Assembly (NCBI GenBank): GCA_028824685.1
Contig: JAPPCZ010000091.1
Location: 1 to 64,000, forward strand
DNA: 64,000 bases
Direction of reading: 5' to 3'
DNA from: Candidatus Poribacteria bacterium
GTDB taxonomy: Bacteria; Poribacteria; WGA-4E; WGA-3G
Shown here one piece after another: positions 35,894 to 43,570 of this stretch; the first letter of the stretch is position 1; the number at the start of each line of letters is the position of its first letter. The position numbers were made by a program, and so were the translations under genes. Below the pieces are notes generated by a model. That model was not told the DNA's origin. It saw only the letters and a list, made by a program, of their open reading frames with translations, and did no database searches.

Positions 35894-35926
35894 ATGCATT
35901 GCCGCTGGACGATCATGTCAATGCAT
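35894..35926. other. short inverted repeat after the PhyH gene
   Basis: ATGCATTG and CAATGCAT (8-base arms, 17-base loop), 33 bases after the stop. Could act as a weak transcription end; there is no T-run. Confidence 0.3.
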
Positions 35927-36047
35927 GAGGGGTAAATTTGCTTACAAAATGATCCTAAATCTGCCCATTTCAATGAAGTTAAACGATCTTCCAAAGTGAA
36001 AATCGCCTATTATATCTATAAATTTTGGTGTAACAGGAGGAATATAG

Positions 36048-37403
36048 ATGTTTTCATGTAAAAAAATCAAAAATTTTCCTAAAATGAATCATAATATTTC
36101 CTTAAAACATTTCTTTTTTGTATCTATTATAAGTATATGTTTTATTTTTGCTACAAATGCGTTTAGTCAGGAACCTTCTCAAACTGGTGCGGAACCTTCG
36201 CTTGCCCAAAAGGTTTTTGAGAAGTATCGGACGTTACTATTACGAGAGGATATCCAAGCACTACTACCAACGATCCTTGAAGAAATCAAGAAGCCGGAAA
36301 ATCAAGAACTCTTAAATCCAGCAACTATTACGGCAGTTGTTGATAGTCCGGATGTATTGAAAGCATTTGTACCTGATATAGATGATGAATTCATCACGTT
36401 GTTAAAAGAGGACCAGGAAATACAAACATTTCTTAAGGATGCTGATGTTCAAACCTTACTTCAAAATCCAGCAGCAATTGATGAACTTGCAGCTCTACTT
36501 GAGACGAGCGAACTACCTCTTGTAGAACGTATTATTGAAAGGTACCAAGTGTTTTTTCAACGAGAAGATATTATGCATCTGCTGCCTGGTATCCTTGCGG
36601 AATTCAAGAACCCTGACAATCAGGCACTTCTGCAACCAAATACGTTAACACTCGCGGTTGAAAATCCTGATCATCTAAAGGAAGTGTTGCCACAGATAGA
36701 TGATGAATTCATAAGGCTCCTCAAGGAGGATGCAGAGGTTAAGGCGTTCATTAGTGACCCTGATGTTCAACTATTGCTGCAGGATCCCGCTGCAATTGAT
36801 GAACTTGTGGCATTACTTAATATTAAATTTCCTGTCGTTGTAAGGATTGTTCCAGCATCAGTCGAATCCCCTCAGGCAGGTGAACAACTTGTCATCACTG
36901 TTGACGTCGCTGATGGTCAAGGTGTTAGCGGATATGAGGGAACGATACAGTTTGACCCAACTGCACTTCGATTCGTTTCGTTAGAGCATGGATCCTATTT
37001 TTCTGGTCAAGTGTTATCTGTCCCTACGGCAGTTAAGGAGAATCAGGTCACTTTTGCTCAAATTGCTATTGAAACTCCAGCAAGCACAACAGAAGGCACT
37101 CTCGTTACAATAACTTTTGAAGTGCTCAATGCCAAAGCATCAACATTAACTTTATCTGATGTGATAATTGGAGGATTTGGAGGCGTAAATTTTCCTGTAA
37201 CAGTTGAAAATGCCGAAATTCTTGAGCCACCTCCAGCAAGACCGTGGGATGTAAATAAGGATGGTAGAGTAAATATATTAGATTTGACTTTTGTCGCATC
37301 GCATTTTGGCAAAGAAGATGCGCCACCCGCTGCAGATGTCAACGGGGATGGTAGAGTAAATATTTTAGATTTAACGCTTGTTGCAAGTCATTTCGGTGAA
37401 TGA
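36048..37403 (+). CDS. secreted cohesin-dockerin protein with duplicated helical N-terminal repeat
   Basis: 451 residues. AGGAGG precedes the ATG by nine bases. A signal sequence (ends N-A-F-S-Q near 41) is followed by two helical repeats of about 95 residues, each with I-x2-L-L-P-x-I-L, I-D-D-E-F-I and D-P-A-A-I-D-E-L (or N-P-A-A-I-D-E-L), of unrecognised family. Next is a cohesin-like domain (about 262-385) with the typical Y-E-G-T-I-Q-F-D-P-T and T-L-V-T-I-T-F-E-V segments. It ends in a type I dockerin: two calcium loops D-V-N-K-D-G-R-V-N and D-V-N-G-D-G-R-V-N, each followed by I-L-D-L-T. Carrying both partners of a cohesin-dockerin pair, it could self-assemble or bridge other dockerin proteins such as the one at 2.2-4.7 kb. 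No cellulase is nearby. Confidence 0.85.
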   Translation: MFSCKKIKNFPKMNHNISLKHFFFVSIISICFIFATNAFSQEPSQTGAEPSLAQKVFEKYRTLLLREDIQALLPTILEEIKKPENQELLNPATITAVVDSPDVLKAFVPDIDDEFITLLKEDQEIQTFLKDADVQTLLQNPAAIDELAALLETSELPLVERIIERYQVFFQREDIMHLLPGILAEFKNPDNQALLQPNTLTLAVENPDHLKEVLPQIDDEFIRLLKEDAEVKAFISDPDVQLLLQDPAAIDELVALLNIKFPVVVRIVPASVESPQAGEQLVITVDVADGQGVSGYEGTIQFDPTALRFVSLEHGSYFSGQVLSVPTAVKENQVTFAQIAIETPASTTEGTLVTITFEVLNAKASTLTLSDVIIGGFGGVNFPVTVENAEILEPPPARPWDVNKDGRVNILDLTFVASHFGKEDAPPAADVNGDGRVNILDLTLVASHFGE

Positions 37404-37437
37404 AGTAGGAAGTAATTTATAGCAAACGAATTAGATT

Positions 37438-37457
37438 CGGGCGGGGTGTCCCGCCCG
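37438..37457. terminator. strong GC hairpin between convergent genes
   Basis: CGGGCGGG-GTGT-CCCGCCCG, a perfect 8-base stem with a 4-base loop, placed 34 bases after the cohesin-dockerin stop and 45 bases before the end of the minus-strand reductase gene. No T-run, so termination may be factor-assisted. Alternatively it is a dispersed palindrome. Confidence 0.55.
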
Positions 37458-37502
37458 TTGTTAGGAATAGCATACAAAAAAAGAGAAATTCAACATGGCA
37501 TA

Positions 37503-38495
37503 TTATGCTTTGTAAAATTCTACTGTTGTACCAGCCATGTCAGCAACTTTTTCTATCAGCTTGTTCCGTTCGGTTTCACCCATGCCAGAGTAAGCCTTCG
37601 CAATGTCTATTTTCTCTTGCATTTGTGCCACATCGTCAGGTCCAGTAACAAGGGTACTCACAGGAAATGACCAAACAAAACGAATCGCTTCTGAAATGCT
37701 AACTCTATTTGGCACGACTCTTGGATTCGGACCGTGTTTGCCATGTTTAGAACCGCCAAAAAAACCACCATTTGCCAACGATTTCATTCCAATTACGCCG
37801 ATGTTACGCTTAACCAGCGTAGGAACAACGCCTTCAATAAAACTTGCGTAATTCATGTCGGCTATATTTACTGGTAATTGACAAGCATCAAAAATATCGG
37901 ATTTCTCTAAGACACGTTGATGAGCGGACGGACTCGTGTGTCCCGTAAAACCAATAAAACGTGTTTTCCCAGATTCCTTCGCTTCTGCCATCACATCAAA
38001 AATACCATTATCAATCCTTGCATCTACATCTTCAGGGTTTCTCACTGCATGCACTTGCCAGAGATCAAGTTGGTCAGTTTTGAGACGTTTAAGTGAACCT
38101 TCAAGGTGTTTTCTTGCGGTTACCGCGTCGCGCGCTGTTGTCTTGGTCATCAGAAAGATGTCATCACGATATTTTGGAACAAGCAATTTTCCTAAGCGTT
38201 GTTCACTTTTACCTGCTTGGTAGGATTCTGCTGAGTCAAAGAAACGGACACCACCTTCAAGAGCGGTTTCAATTGTATTTTGCGCTTCTTTTTCTGCCAT
38301 TTCACCGATATGCCAACCACCGACTCCGAGTATTGTAACGGCTTCATCCGTTCTGCCAAACTTACGCATCGGTAAAAGTGTCCCTAAACGGTCACTTGAA
38401 GGTTTTGCGTCCTGACCTTCTGCATTTGCTGAAGATAGGAGAATACCAGTGGTTAATCCTGCTAATGACTTTAGAAATGCACGTCGATCAATCAT
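37503..38495 (-). CDS. Tat-exported aldo/keto reductase
   Basis: 330 residues. The N-terminus has a twin-arginine signal, D-R-R-A-F-L-K (residues 3-9), followed by a hydrophobic stretch ending near A-N-A, so the folded enzyme is probably exported with its cofactor. The rest is an aldo/keto reductase barrel: R-F-F-D-S-A-E-S-Y near 84 (catalytic Asp and Tyr), M-T-K-T near 117 (Lys) and W-Q-V-H near 147 (His). The C-terminal cap is short. Reduces an unknown aldehyde or ketone. GGAGG precedes the ATG. Confidence 0.87.
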   Translation of the reverse strand: MIDRRAFLKSLAGLTTGILLSSANAEGQDAKPSSDRLGTLLPMRKFGRTDEAVTILGVGGWHIGEMAEKEAQNTIETALEGGVRFFDSAESYQAGKSEQRLGKLLVPKYRDDIFLMTKTTARDAVTARKHLEGSLKRLKTDQLDLWQVHAVRNPEDVDARIDNGIFDVMAEAKESGKTRFIGFTGHTSPSAHQRVLEKSDIFDACQLPVNIADMNYASFIEGVVPTLVKRNIGVIGMKSLANGGFFGGSKHGKHGPNPRVVPNRVSISEAIRFVWSFPVSTLVTGPDDVAQMQEKIDIAKAYSGMGETERNKLIEKVADMAGTTVEFYKA

Positions 38496-38568
38496 AGTTG
38501 TTACCTCCTATTCTATCTTACTTTTTTACCTCAATATTGTCAAGAAAATTTGTAGTTGACAGTTTTGC

Positions 38569-38598
38569 TTGACCCAAGCAATTTTTACGATGTATAAT
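38569..38598 (+). promoter_or_regulatory. sigma-70 promoter of the deacetylase gene
   Basis: TTGACC at 38569-38574 and TATAAT at 38593-38598 with an 18-base spacer, about 60 bases before the ATG at 38657. The overlapping TTGCTTG...CAAGCAA palindrome (about 38565-38581) could be an operator. Confidence 0.6.
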
Positions 38599-38656
38599 TA
38601 CATGTATTTAAGAAAACATTGATATCCTAAGTTACAGAGCACATAATATTACAAAC

Positions 38657-39388
38657 ATGAAAAAGGCTATATACAAATCAATTCCTGATAAACTCGTTAT
38701 CCTTACATTTGATGATGGATGTAAATCGCAAGCGACTTTTGTAGCCCCGATCCTGAAAGAGTATGGTTTCGGCGCGACCTTCTACATAACAGAGGGACTC
38801 GGTTTCCTCAACAATAAAGAAGCTTATATGACATGGGAAGAGGTGCGCGGCTTACATCAAACAGGTTTTGAAATTGGAAATCATACACGCCATCATCGTA
38901 ATGTTACGCAACAATCTGATGGAGAGTTGAAAGACGACCTTCAGTATATTGATGTGCGCTGTGAGGAATACGGCATCTCGCAACCGACAACTTTCTGCTA
39001 CCCAGGTTATAGTCACAATGAGGCAGCAGTCAGAGTTGTGGCAGAGCATGGGTTCCACTTTGCTCGCCGTGGCGTTGCTCCAGAATTTCCATACAATTCC
39101 GAAGGTGGGCGCGGTCCAGCATATAATCCAACAGATCATCATCCACTCCTGATTCCGACTACAGGTGCTTCCGGACCGAATTGGAATTTTGAAGATTTTA
39201 GATGGGCACTTGAACAAGCAAAAGATGGGAATATTGCTGTTCTGACATTTCACGGTGTGCCTGATCTGGAACATCCCTGGGTTCACACAGAACCAAAAGC
39301 CTTTGAAAACTATATGTCGTATCTTGCCCTAAATAACTATACTGTCATAGCCCTTCGGGACTTAAGCAAATATATCAATTTTCAATAA
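38657..39388 (+). CDS. polysaccharide deacetylase (NodB domain)
   Basis: 243 residues. Metal-dependent N-deacetylase of the carbohydrate esterase 4 type. Motif 1 is T-F-D-D-G at 17-21 (catalytic base and metal Asp), motif 2 is H76-T-R-H-H80 (the two metal histidines), and the Y-P-G-Y motif near 119 is the third. There is no signal peptide, so it may act on a cytoplasmic or lipid-carrier-linked substrate, or be exported by another route. Substrate (chitin oligomer, peptidoglycan or a polysaccharide) unknown. Confidence 0.87.
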   Translation: MKKAIYKSIPDKLVILTFDDGCKSQATFVAPILKEYGFGATFYITEGLGFLNNKEAYMTWEEVRGLHQTGFEIGNHTRHHRNVTQQSDGELKDDLQYIDVRCEEYGISQPTTFCYPGYSHNEAAVRVVAEHGFHFARRGVAPEFPYNSEGGRGPAYNPTDHHPLLIPTTGASGPNWNFEDFRWALEQAKDGNIAVLTFHGVPDLEHPWVHTEPKAFENYMSYLALNNYTVIALRDLSKYINFQ

Positions 39389-39414
39389 ATTGAAGTTTTA
39401 ACTTTTTTCAAATT

Positions 39415-39440
39415 AATGTTATATTCATGTAACATTTTTT
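39415..39440 (+). terminator. weak intrinsic terminator after the deacetylase gene
   Basis: AATGTTA pairs with TAACATT around an 8-base loop, followed directly by four T. The stem is short and A/T-rich. Confidence 0.4.
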
Positions 39441-39530
39441 GACTATAATTTGCATTAACTTCGTTACATTTAAACTGACAGATTCAAATGAAATGAAGTT
39501 AGGTTAGTTATAAAAACACCGAAGATACAA

Positions 39531-39667
39531 TTTGGTAGATTTTAGAATTATTTGGACTTTACTCATCTGTAGGAGCGAACTCCGATTCGCGACTATGAGT
39601 GACTTTGGTCGCGAATCGGAGTTCGCTCCTACAACTAAGATGTCCAATTATTTCAATAATTGACCAT
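39531..39667. repeat. MITE-like palindromic element, family A copy 2
   Basis: The most symmetrical of the three copies. The core TGTAGGAGCGAACTCCGATT (from 39568) pairs with AATCGGAGTTCGCTCCTACA (ending 39633). Outer arms TTTTAGAATTATTTGGAC and TGTCCAATTATTTCAATAATTGACC extend it to about 137 bases. No coding capacity. Confidence 0.75.
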
Positions 39668-39777
39668 TAATCGAAATAGAGACTAAACAACACAATTTAT
39701 TGTAAAATAAGTTGTTGTGCCACTTTCCTGAAACAGCTAAATGTTTGAACTAATACTAAATTGGCAGTGAATAATTC

Positions 39778-39806
39778 TTGAAAAATGCCAATTTATGTTG
39801 TATACT
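39778..39806 (+). promoter_or_regulatory. possible promoter of the PAP2 gene
   Basis: TTGAAA at 39778-39783 and TATACT at 39801-39806 with a 17-base spacer, about 127 bases before the gene. Confidence 0.45.
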
Positions 39807-39932
39807 TATTAAGCATTTTTGTTCCAGTATTGGATTGAGGTCTATAAAGAAACTGAAACGGTTCGCCTACTTGTTACTTAGAAGGATTCATAACGTAGTA
39901 TATGTTACTTTGCGTATACCACCTTTTTGCTT

Positions 39933-40466
39933 ATGTTAAGAGAATTTACCAATAATGTTACCCGATGGGACACGCTATTATTCCAGCGCATCTTTGGCTG
40001 GGGAGATAGACGTTTTCTTACCCGATCATTCCGCCTTATCTCTTGGAGTGCTAACGGATATCTCTATCCATTTATTGCACTGTACGTATTTATCAAATTT
40101 GAGGCTACAATTAGCAGGCCATTTTTGATATCTGCGTTTGTGGCATTCCCAATTAAGGGATTACTATACCAATTCCTTAAACAATCAATGAAACGTGATC
40201 GACCTTGTGAAAAGATTAATGAAGTTAACTTTCGCGTTAGACCACCAGACCGTTTTAGTTTTCCATCAGGTCATACAGCTTCAGCTTTTCTTATGATGGT
40301 GATTTTAACACGTTTCTTCCCCTTTTTACAAATTCCAGCTTTACTCTGGGCCGCGACTGTAGGTATCGCAAGGGTACATCTTGGTGTTCATTATCCTTCT
40401 GATGTTCTTGCAGGTGCGCTTCTTGGAATTTCTACTGCCCATATAGGCATTTTGTTTGCCATGTAG
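39933..40466 (+). CDS. PAP2-family membrane phosphatase
   Basis: 177 residues from ATG 39933 (a TTG six bases earlier is also in frame). A lipid phosphate phosphatase/undecaprenyl-diphosphatase-like enzyme with about five transmembrane helices. All three catalytic motifs are visible: K-Q-S-M-K-R-D-R-P near 76, F-P-S-G-H-T-A-S near 104 and A-R-V-H-L-G-V-H-Y-P-S-D near 145. It would act on isoprenoid or lipid pyrophosphates at the membrane's outer face. No clear Shine-Dalgarno. Confidence 0.85.
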   Translation: MLREFTNNVTRWDTLLFQRIFGWGDRRFLTRSFRLISWSANGYLYPFIALYVFIKFEATISRPFLISAFVAFPIKGLLYQFLKQSMKRDRPCEKINEVNFRVRPPDRFSFPSGHTASAFLMMVILTRFFPFLQIPALLWAATVGIARVHLGVHYPSDVLAGALLGISTAHIGILFAM

Positions 40467-40620
40467 TATATACATATTATTCTGCATAAATTTGATGTGG
40501 TATTTTCTGCCATGCCTTTGTGTCCTATATCTGAATGTTCTGTGCCTTCTCATTATTGAATCCATTTTTTGATTAAATGCAACCTACAATGATTTCCACA
40601 TATAAGACATTTTTTGTTTG

Positions 40621-41055
40621 GTCCCTGACTGGGTGAAATTCCGTTACGAAAATCGCAAAAGATTCATCAAAAAATCGCTTGAAATTGCCAATGGGCGACA
40701 GCTGGTTTTCAAGTTTTACCCAACGAGAAGTTTGAACAGCGCACCTCTGAAATCAAAATTTAGCATCCGATGCACTCGTCTACACCTCTGGTAGTGCTGA
40801 AGAGATGATAGCTAACGCTGAAGCGTTGATTACAAGTTACCCATCAATGATTTACGTAGGGCTTAGTGCTTGGCAAAAAGTTCTATTCTGTGCTTGATAT
40901 GGATGAACTCCGACAATTAACACCCGTGCAAAACGGTTGCGCTGCAAATCATATTGCGAATGTTTATCGTGAATTAATCCGTGATGAGCAGAGTTTAGAC
41001 GAACCCGTTTCTTCCCATAAAAAAACAGATTCCGGCACATGCCTGAGTGTCTGAT
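40621..41055 (+). pseudogene. decayed gene fragment, possibly a glycosyltransferase-like C-terminus
   Basis: Three to four short coding stretches in shifting plus-strand frames read as one continuous protein. The stretches run from E-I-A-N-G-R-Q-L-V-F-K-F-Y-P (about 40688) to N-E-K-F-E-Q-R-T-S-E-I-K, then A-S-D-A-L-V-Y-T-S-G-S-A-E-E-M (from 40763), then G-K-K-F-Y-S-V-L-D-M-D-E-L (from about 40870) and I-A-N-V-Y-R-E-L-I. At least three frameshifts break it. The Y-P-S-M-I-Y-V-G-L plus D-M-D-E-L pattern resembles the end of UDP-sugar or CDP-glycerol-type transferases, but this is only a resemblance. No intact start. Confidence 0.5.
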
Positions 41056-41146
41056 TCAACCTGAGTGTCTGATTCAATTTGATTCTCACTATGTGTGCCT
41101 ATTTACACAGGCGCGCGTATTTCCCTGAATAATCATTGTTGATGTA

Positions 41147-41290
41147 ATACCATTTCTATATAATAATATTACATTATCTCGTAGGTCGGGTTGAGGAACG
41201 AAACCCGACTTTTTATAGCGTCATGTCGGATTTCGTTCCTCAACCCGACCTACAATATGTTATGACAATTTGTCAATTAGAAATGCTATA
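41147..41290. repeat. MITE-like palindromic element, family B copy 1
   Basis: Core GTAGGTCGGGTTGAGGAACG (from 41181) pairs with CGTTCCTCAACCCGACCTAC (ending 41253), around a short loop. A/T-rich outer arms TACCATTTCTA... and ...TAGAAATGCTATA extend it to about 144 bases. The homologous copy is at 56482-56676. It sits 110 bases before the first array gene. Confidence 0.75.
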
Positions 41291-41401
41291 AGTGTGCAAA
41301 TTCCCTTATATGCAAGCGAACTCACTTCATATACAAAATTGTCTTAGCGCGTACTTCCTAAAATATACCCAGAAGCTACTTATTACAATGGAGAATCTAT
41401 A

Positions 41402-43483
41402 ATGGAAAACAGAACTCATTTGATTTCCGAGAGCGATACTGTAGATAGCAGGGACGTTACGACTTGGGCACTCCCTGAAGGTGCGATTGCGCGATTAGGG
41501 CGCGGCTGGGTGCCAGATATAGCGTTTTCTCCAGATGAACGTTATCTTGCAGTCGGTACTTGGATGGGACTTTGGTTGTATGACTTGGAAATCCTATCGC
41601 CTGTTGCACTCTGGGAAACGGAACGGGGTATGGTTGGATGTGTCACATTTTCACCTAATGGAAGATGGATCGCCGTAAGTAATTCTGACAATATGTTAAA
41701 AGTATTGGATATCAAAAATGGCGCATGCTTAACACAAGTAGAGACCGATGATCATATTTCTGGACTAACCTTTTCACTGGATAATCGTTATCTCGCTGCT
41801 GCCTATGCACGTTCTTCTACCGTTGAAATCTGGCATGCAAAAACTGGCGACCCGTTAGCTAAATTCACTGCAAACGTTGAAAAAGCTCGTTTTACCCGTC
41901 CTATCTGTTTTTCACCTGATACGCAACTGATAGCATCTTCGTGCATCATTGATACAACTCACAATACAGATGCAATAGTGGTATGGGATATAGAAAGTGG
42001 GCAACAAATCGCATTACTTATTGCACACACCAAAGAGATAACTAAGATATGTTTTTCACCGTGTGGGAAGTTCCTCGCCTCTGGCGGTGAAGATGGCACG
42101 GTGTACGTCTGGGATGTTAACACTTGGCAACAAGTGCAGTCATACACCGATTTTGGTGATGTATACCGCATTTTTCCGTCCTATTCATCAGAGGGAATCC
42201 TCCATGCTGCGATTATGACTTATGAGGATATCGCTCCATCTACTATCTCTGTGTGTAACTTGGAAAGCGGAGAACAACTGTATACGCAACAAATTTCGTT
42301 AACTACCGAAGATTATTCCTATTTCAATTATTGGGGCAAGACTATCACCTTTTTAAACGGTTCCCAACTTGCTTATGAATGCAAACACAATTTTATCAAC
42401 GTATGGACGCTTTCTAAGCCAGACACGCGACAGATTCTCCATTCCCCTATTTCATATCCAATATCGGTCATGTTTTCTGAAGATGGAAAAACGTTAGCAG
42501 CTGAACATCATCACGAAGGTGTTGTGTTATGGGATGTTGAAAGTAGACGTTCACAACCCACAATTAAAGATCCATCGGCAGGCAAAAATCAGTTTCTATA
42601 TGCACCCGTCAATGGAAAATTTTACGTTGCTACCATCAACAGAAACAACGTTTCGCTCTGGTCAATTGACGAAGACAGAAGATTGGTTGCAGAAGGTATG
42701 CGGCATGATTATAAAAGTATGTGTCCTCTATTAACACCTACTGGTAATCACCTCGTCTGTGCACTTGAGGACGGAACCTTGATCGTTTGGGACGTTCAAA
42801 ATGGAAAGAAGTTCCGCGAGTTGACACACCCACTTTATGTAGATGAGGACGAGGATGATGAAGATAATCCGGATGAGTTTGAACAACTAAAACTCAGTCC
42901 TGATGGACGTTTTCTGGCAAGTGAGTCGCGTTTTACACCTGTTCGACTATGGGATTTACAAACCGGCAAAGAGGTAGGTACATTTCCAAGCGATATTTAC
43001 AGTATCATAGGATTCTCTCCATGTGGCAGGTACCTGGCTTGTCTTGGGGAATATATCCAATTGTGGGACATCACCTCTGGTGAAATGTTCAAAACGTCTA
43101 TAAAACAAGATTTGGTGGCAGACGAGTACGCTTTTTCACCGTGTGGACGATACCTTGCTGCAAGTATAGATGAAATTTTTCTTTGGGACATCGTCCGCGG
43201 TGAACTCCACATGCAGCTGCCATTACCACAGGGATGCCAAAAGATGTTTCCTTTAATATTTTCGACGTGTGGGAACTATTTTGCCGCAGGTGCATGGTGG
43301 CAACCTGGTATAAAGAAGGTCCCTATCTGTTTGTGGGAGGTCGTGAGTGGTAAACAGCTCGCAACTTTTTGGGGACATCCGACAGATGTTCAAGCGCTTA
43401 CATTTTCTCCGGACAATAGACTTTTAGCCAGTGCGAGTTATGATGGTGTAATCTATCTTTGGGATCTCACGCCTTATCTATGA
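41402..43483 (+). CDS. WD40 array protein 1 (type I), cap-motif beta-propeller
   Basis: 693 residues, GGAG eight bases before the ATG. No signal peptide or membrane segment. The cap motif T-T-W-A-L-P-E-G-A-I-A-R-L-G-R-G begins near residue 20 and leads straight into WD40 repeats (G-L-W-L-Y-D-L and similar), about 14-15 blades in all, enough for two propellers. Many blades read F-S-P-C-G in place of the common F-S-P-D-G. An acidic insert, D-E-D-E-D-D-E-D, sits between blades near residue 480. Closely related to array protein 3 (46298-48322); it begins the array and is followed by a sigma-factor fusion. Function unknown. Confidence 0.85.
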   Translation: MENRTHLISESDTVDSRDVTTWALPEGAIARLGRGWVPDIAFSPDERYLAVGTWMGLWLYDLEILSPVALWETERGMVGCVTFSPNGRWIAVSNSDNMLKVLDIKNGACLTQVETDDHISGLTFSLDNRYLAAAYARSSTVEIWHAKTGDPLAKFTANVEKARFTRPICFSPDTQLIASSCIIDTTHNTDAIVVWDIESGQQIALLIAHTKEITKICFSPCGKFLASGGEDGTVYVWDVNTWQQVQSYTDFGDVYRIFPSYSSEGILHAAIMTYEDIAPSTISVCNLESGEQLYTQQISLTTEDYSYFNYWGKTITFLNGSQLAYECKHNFINVWTLSKPDTRQILHSPISYPISVMFSEDGKTLAAEHHHEGVVLWDVESRRSQPTIKDPSAGKNQFLYAPVNGKFYVATINRNNVSLWSIDEDRRLVAEGMRHDYKSMCPLLTPTGNHLVCALEDGTLIVWDVQNGKKFRELTHPLYVDEDEDDEDNPDEFEQLKLSPDGRFLASESRFTPVRLWDLQTGKEVGTFPSDIYSIIGFSPCGRYLACLGEYIQLWDITSGEMFKTSIKQDLVADEYAFSPCGRYLAASIDEIFLWDIVRGELHMQLPLPQGCQKMFPLIFSTCGNYFAAGAWWQPGIKKVPICLWEVVSGKQLATFWGHPTDVQALTFSPDNRLLASASYDGVIYLWDLTPYL

Positions 43484-43512
43484 TTGTAAAAAAATGCAAT
43501 TTTTATATTTTT

Positions 43513-43570
43513 TAAACCTTTTTCCAAAAACCCCTCCTCTATACATTAAAACTGGCTCAGGAATTTGTTT
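43513..43570 (+). promoter_or_regulatory. leader conserved with that of the second sigma-WD40 gene
   Basis: The stretch TTAAACC...AAAAAC...CCTCTATA...ATTAAAAC... before the start matches 48956-49016, with the TATA element 30 bases before the ATG in both. No comparable leader precedes the other array genes. It may be a promoter or regulatory site for the two sigma fusions. Confidence 0.4.

Larger units (their letters stand above)
39389..39932. other. intergenic region with terminator, family-A repeat and promoter
   Basis: About 540 bases without a gene. It holds a weak terminator at 39415-39440, the family-A palindromic element at 39531-39667 and a sigma-70-like promoter at 39778-39806. The rest is A/T-rich with nothing recognisable. 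Confidence 0.7.
40467..41401. other. intergenic region with a decayed gene and a family-B repeat
   Basis: About 935 bases between the PAP2 gene and the WD40 array. It contains a frameshifted gene remnant (40621-41055) and a family-B palindrome (41147-41290). A candidate promoter for the first WD40 gene was not clear. Confidence 0.65.

Noticed and set aside
36048..37403. Part of a cellulosome
   Set aside because: No glycoside hydrolase is nearby and the protein holds both cohesin and dockerin; a cell-surface assembly role is more likely.
40866..41054. Stand-alone 62-codon gene
   Set aside because: It reads better as the last stretch of a frameshifted gene whose earlier parts lie in other frames just upstream; no ribosome-binding site.
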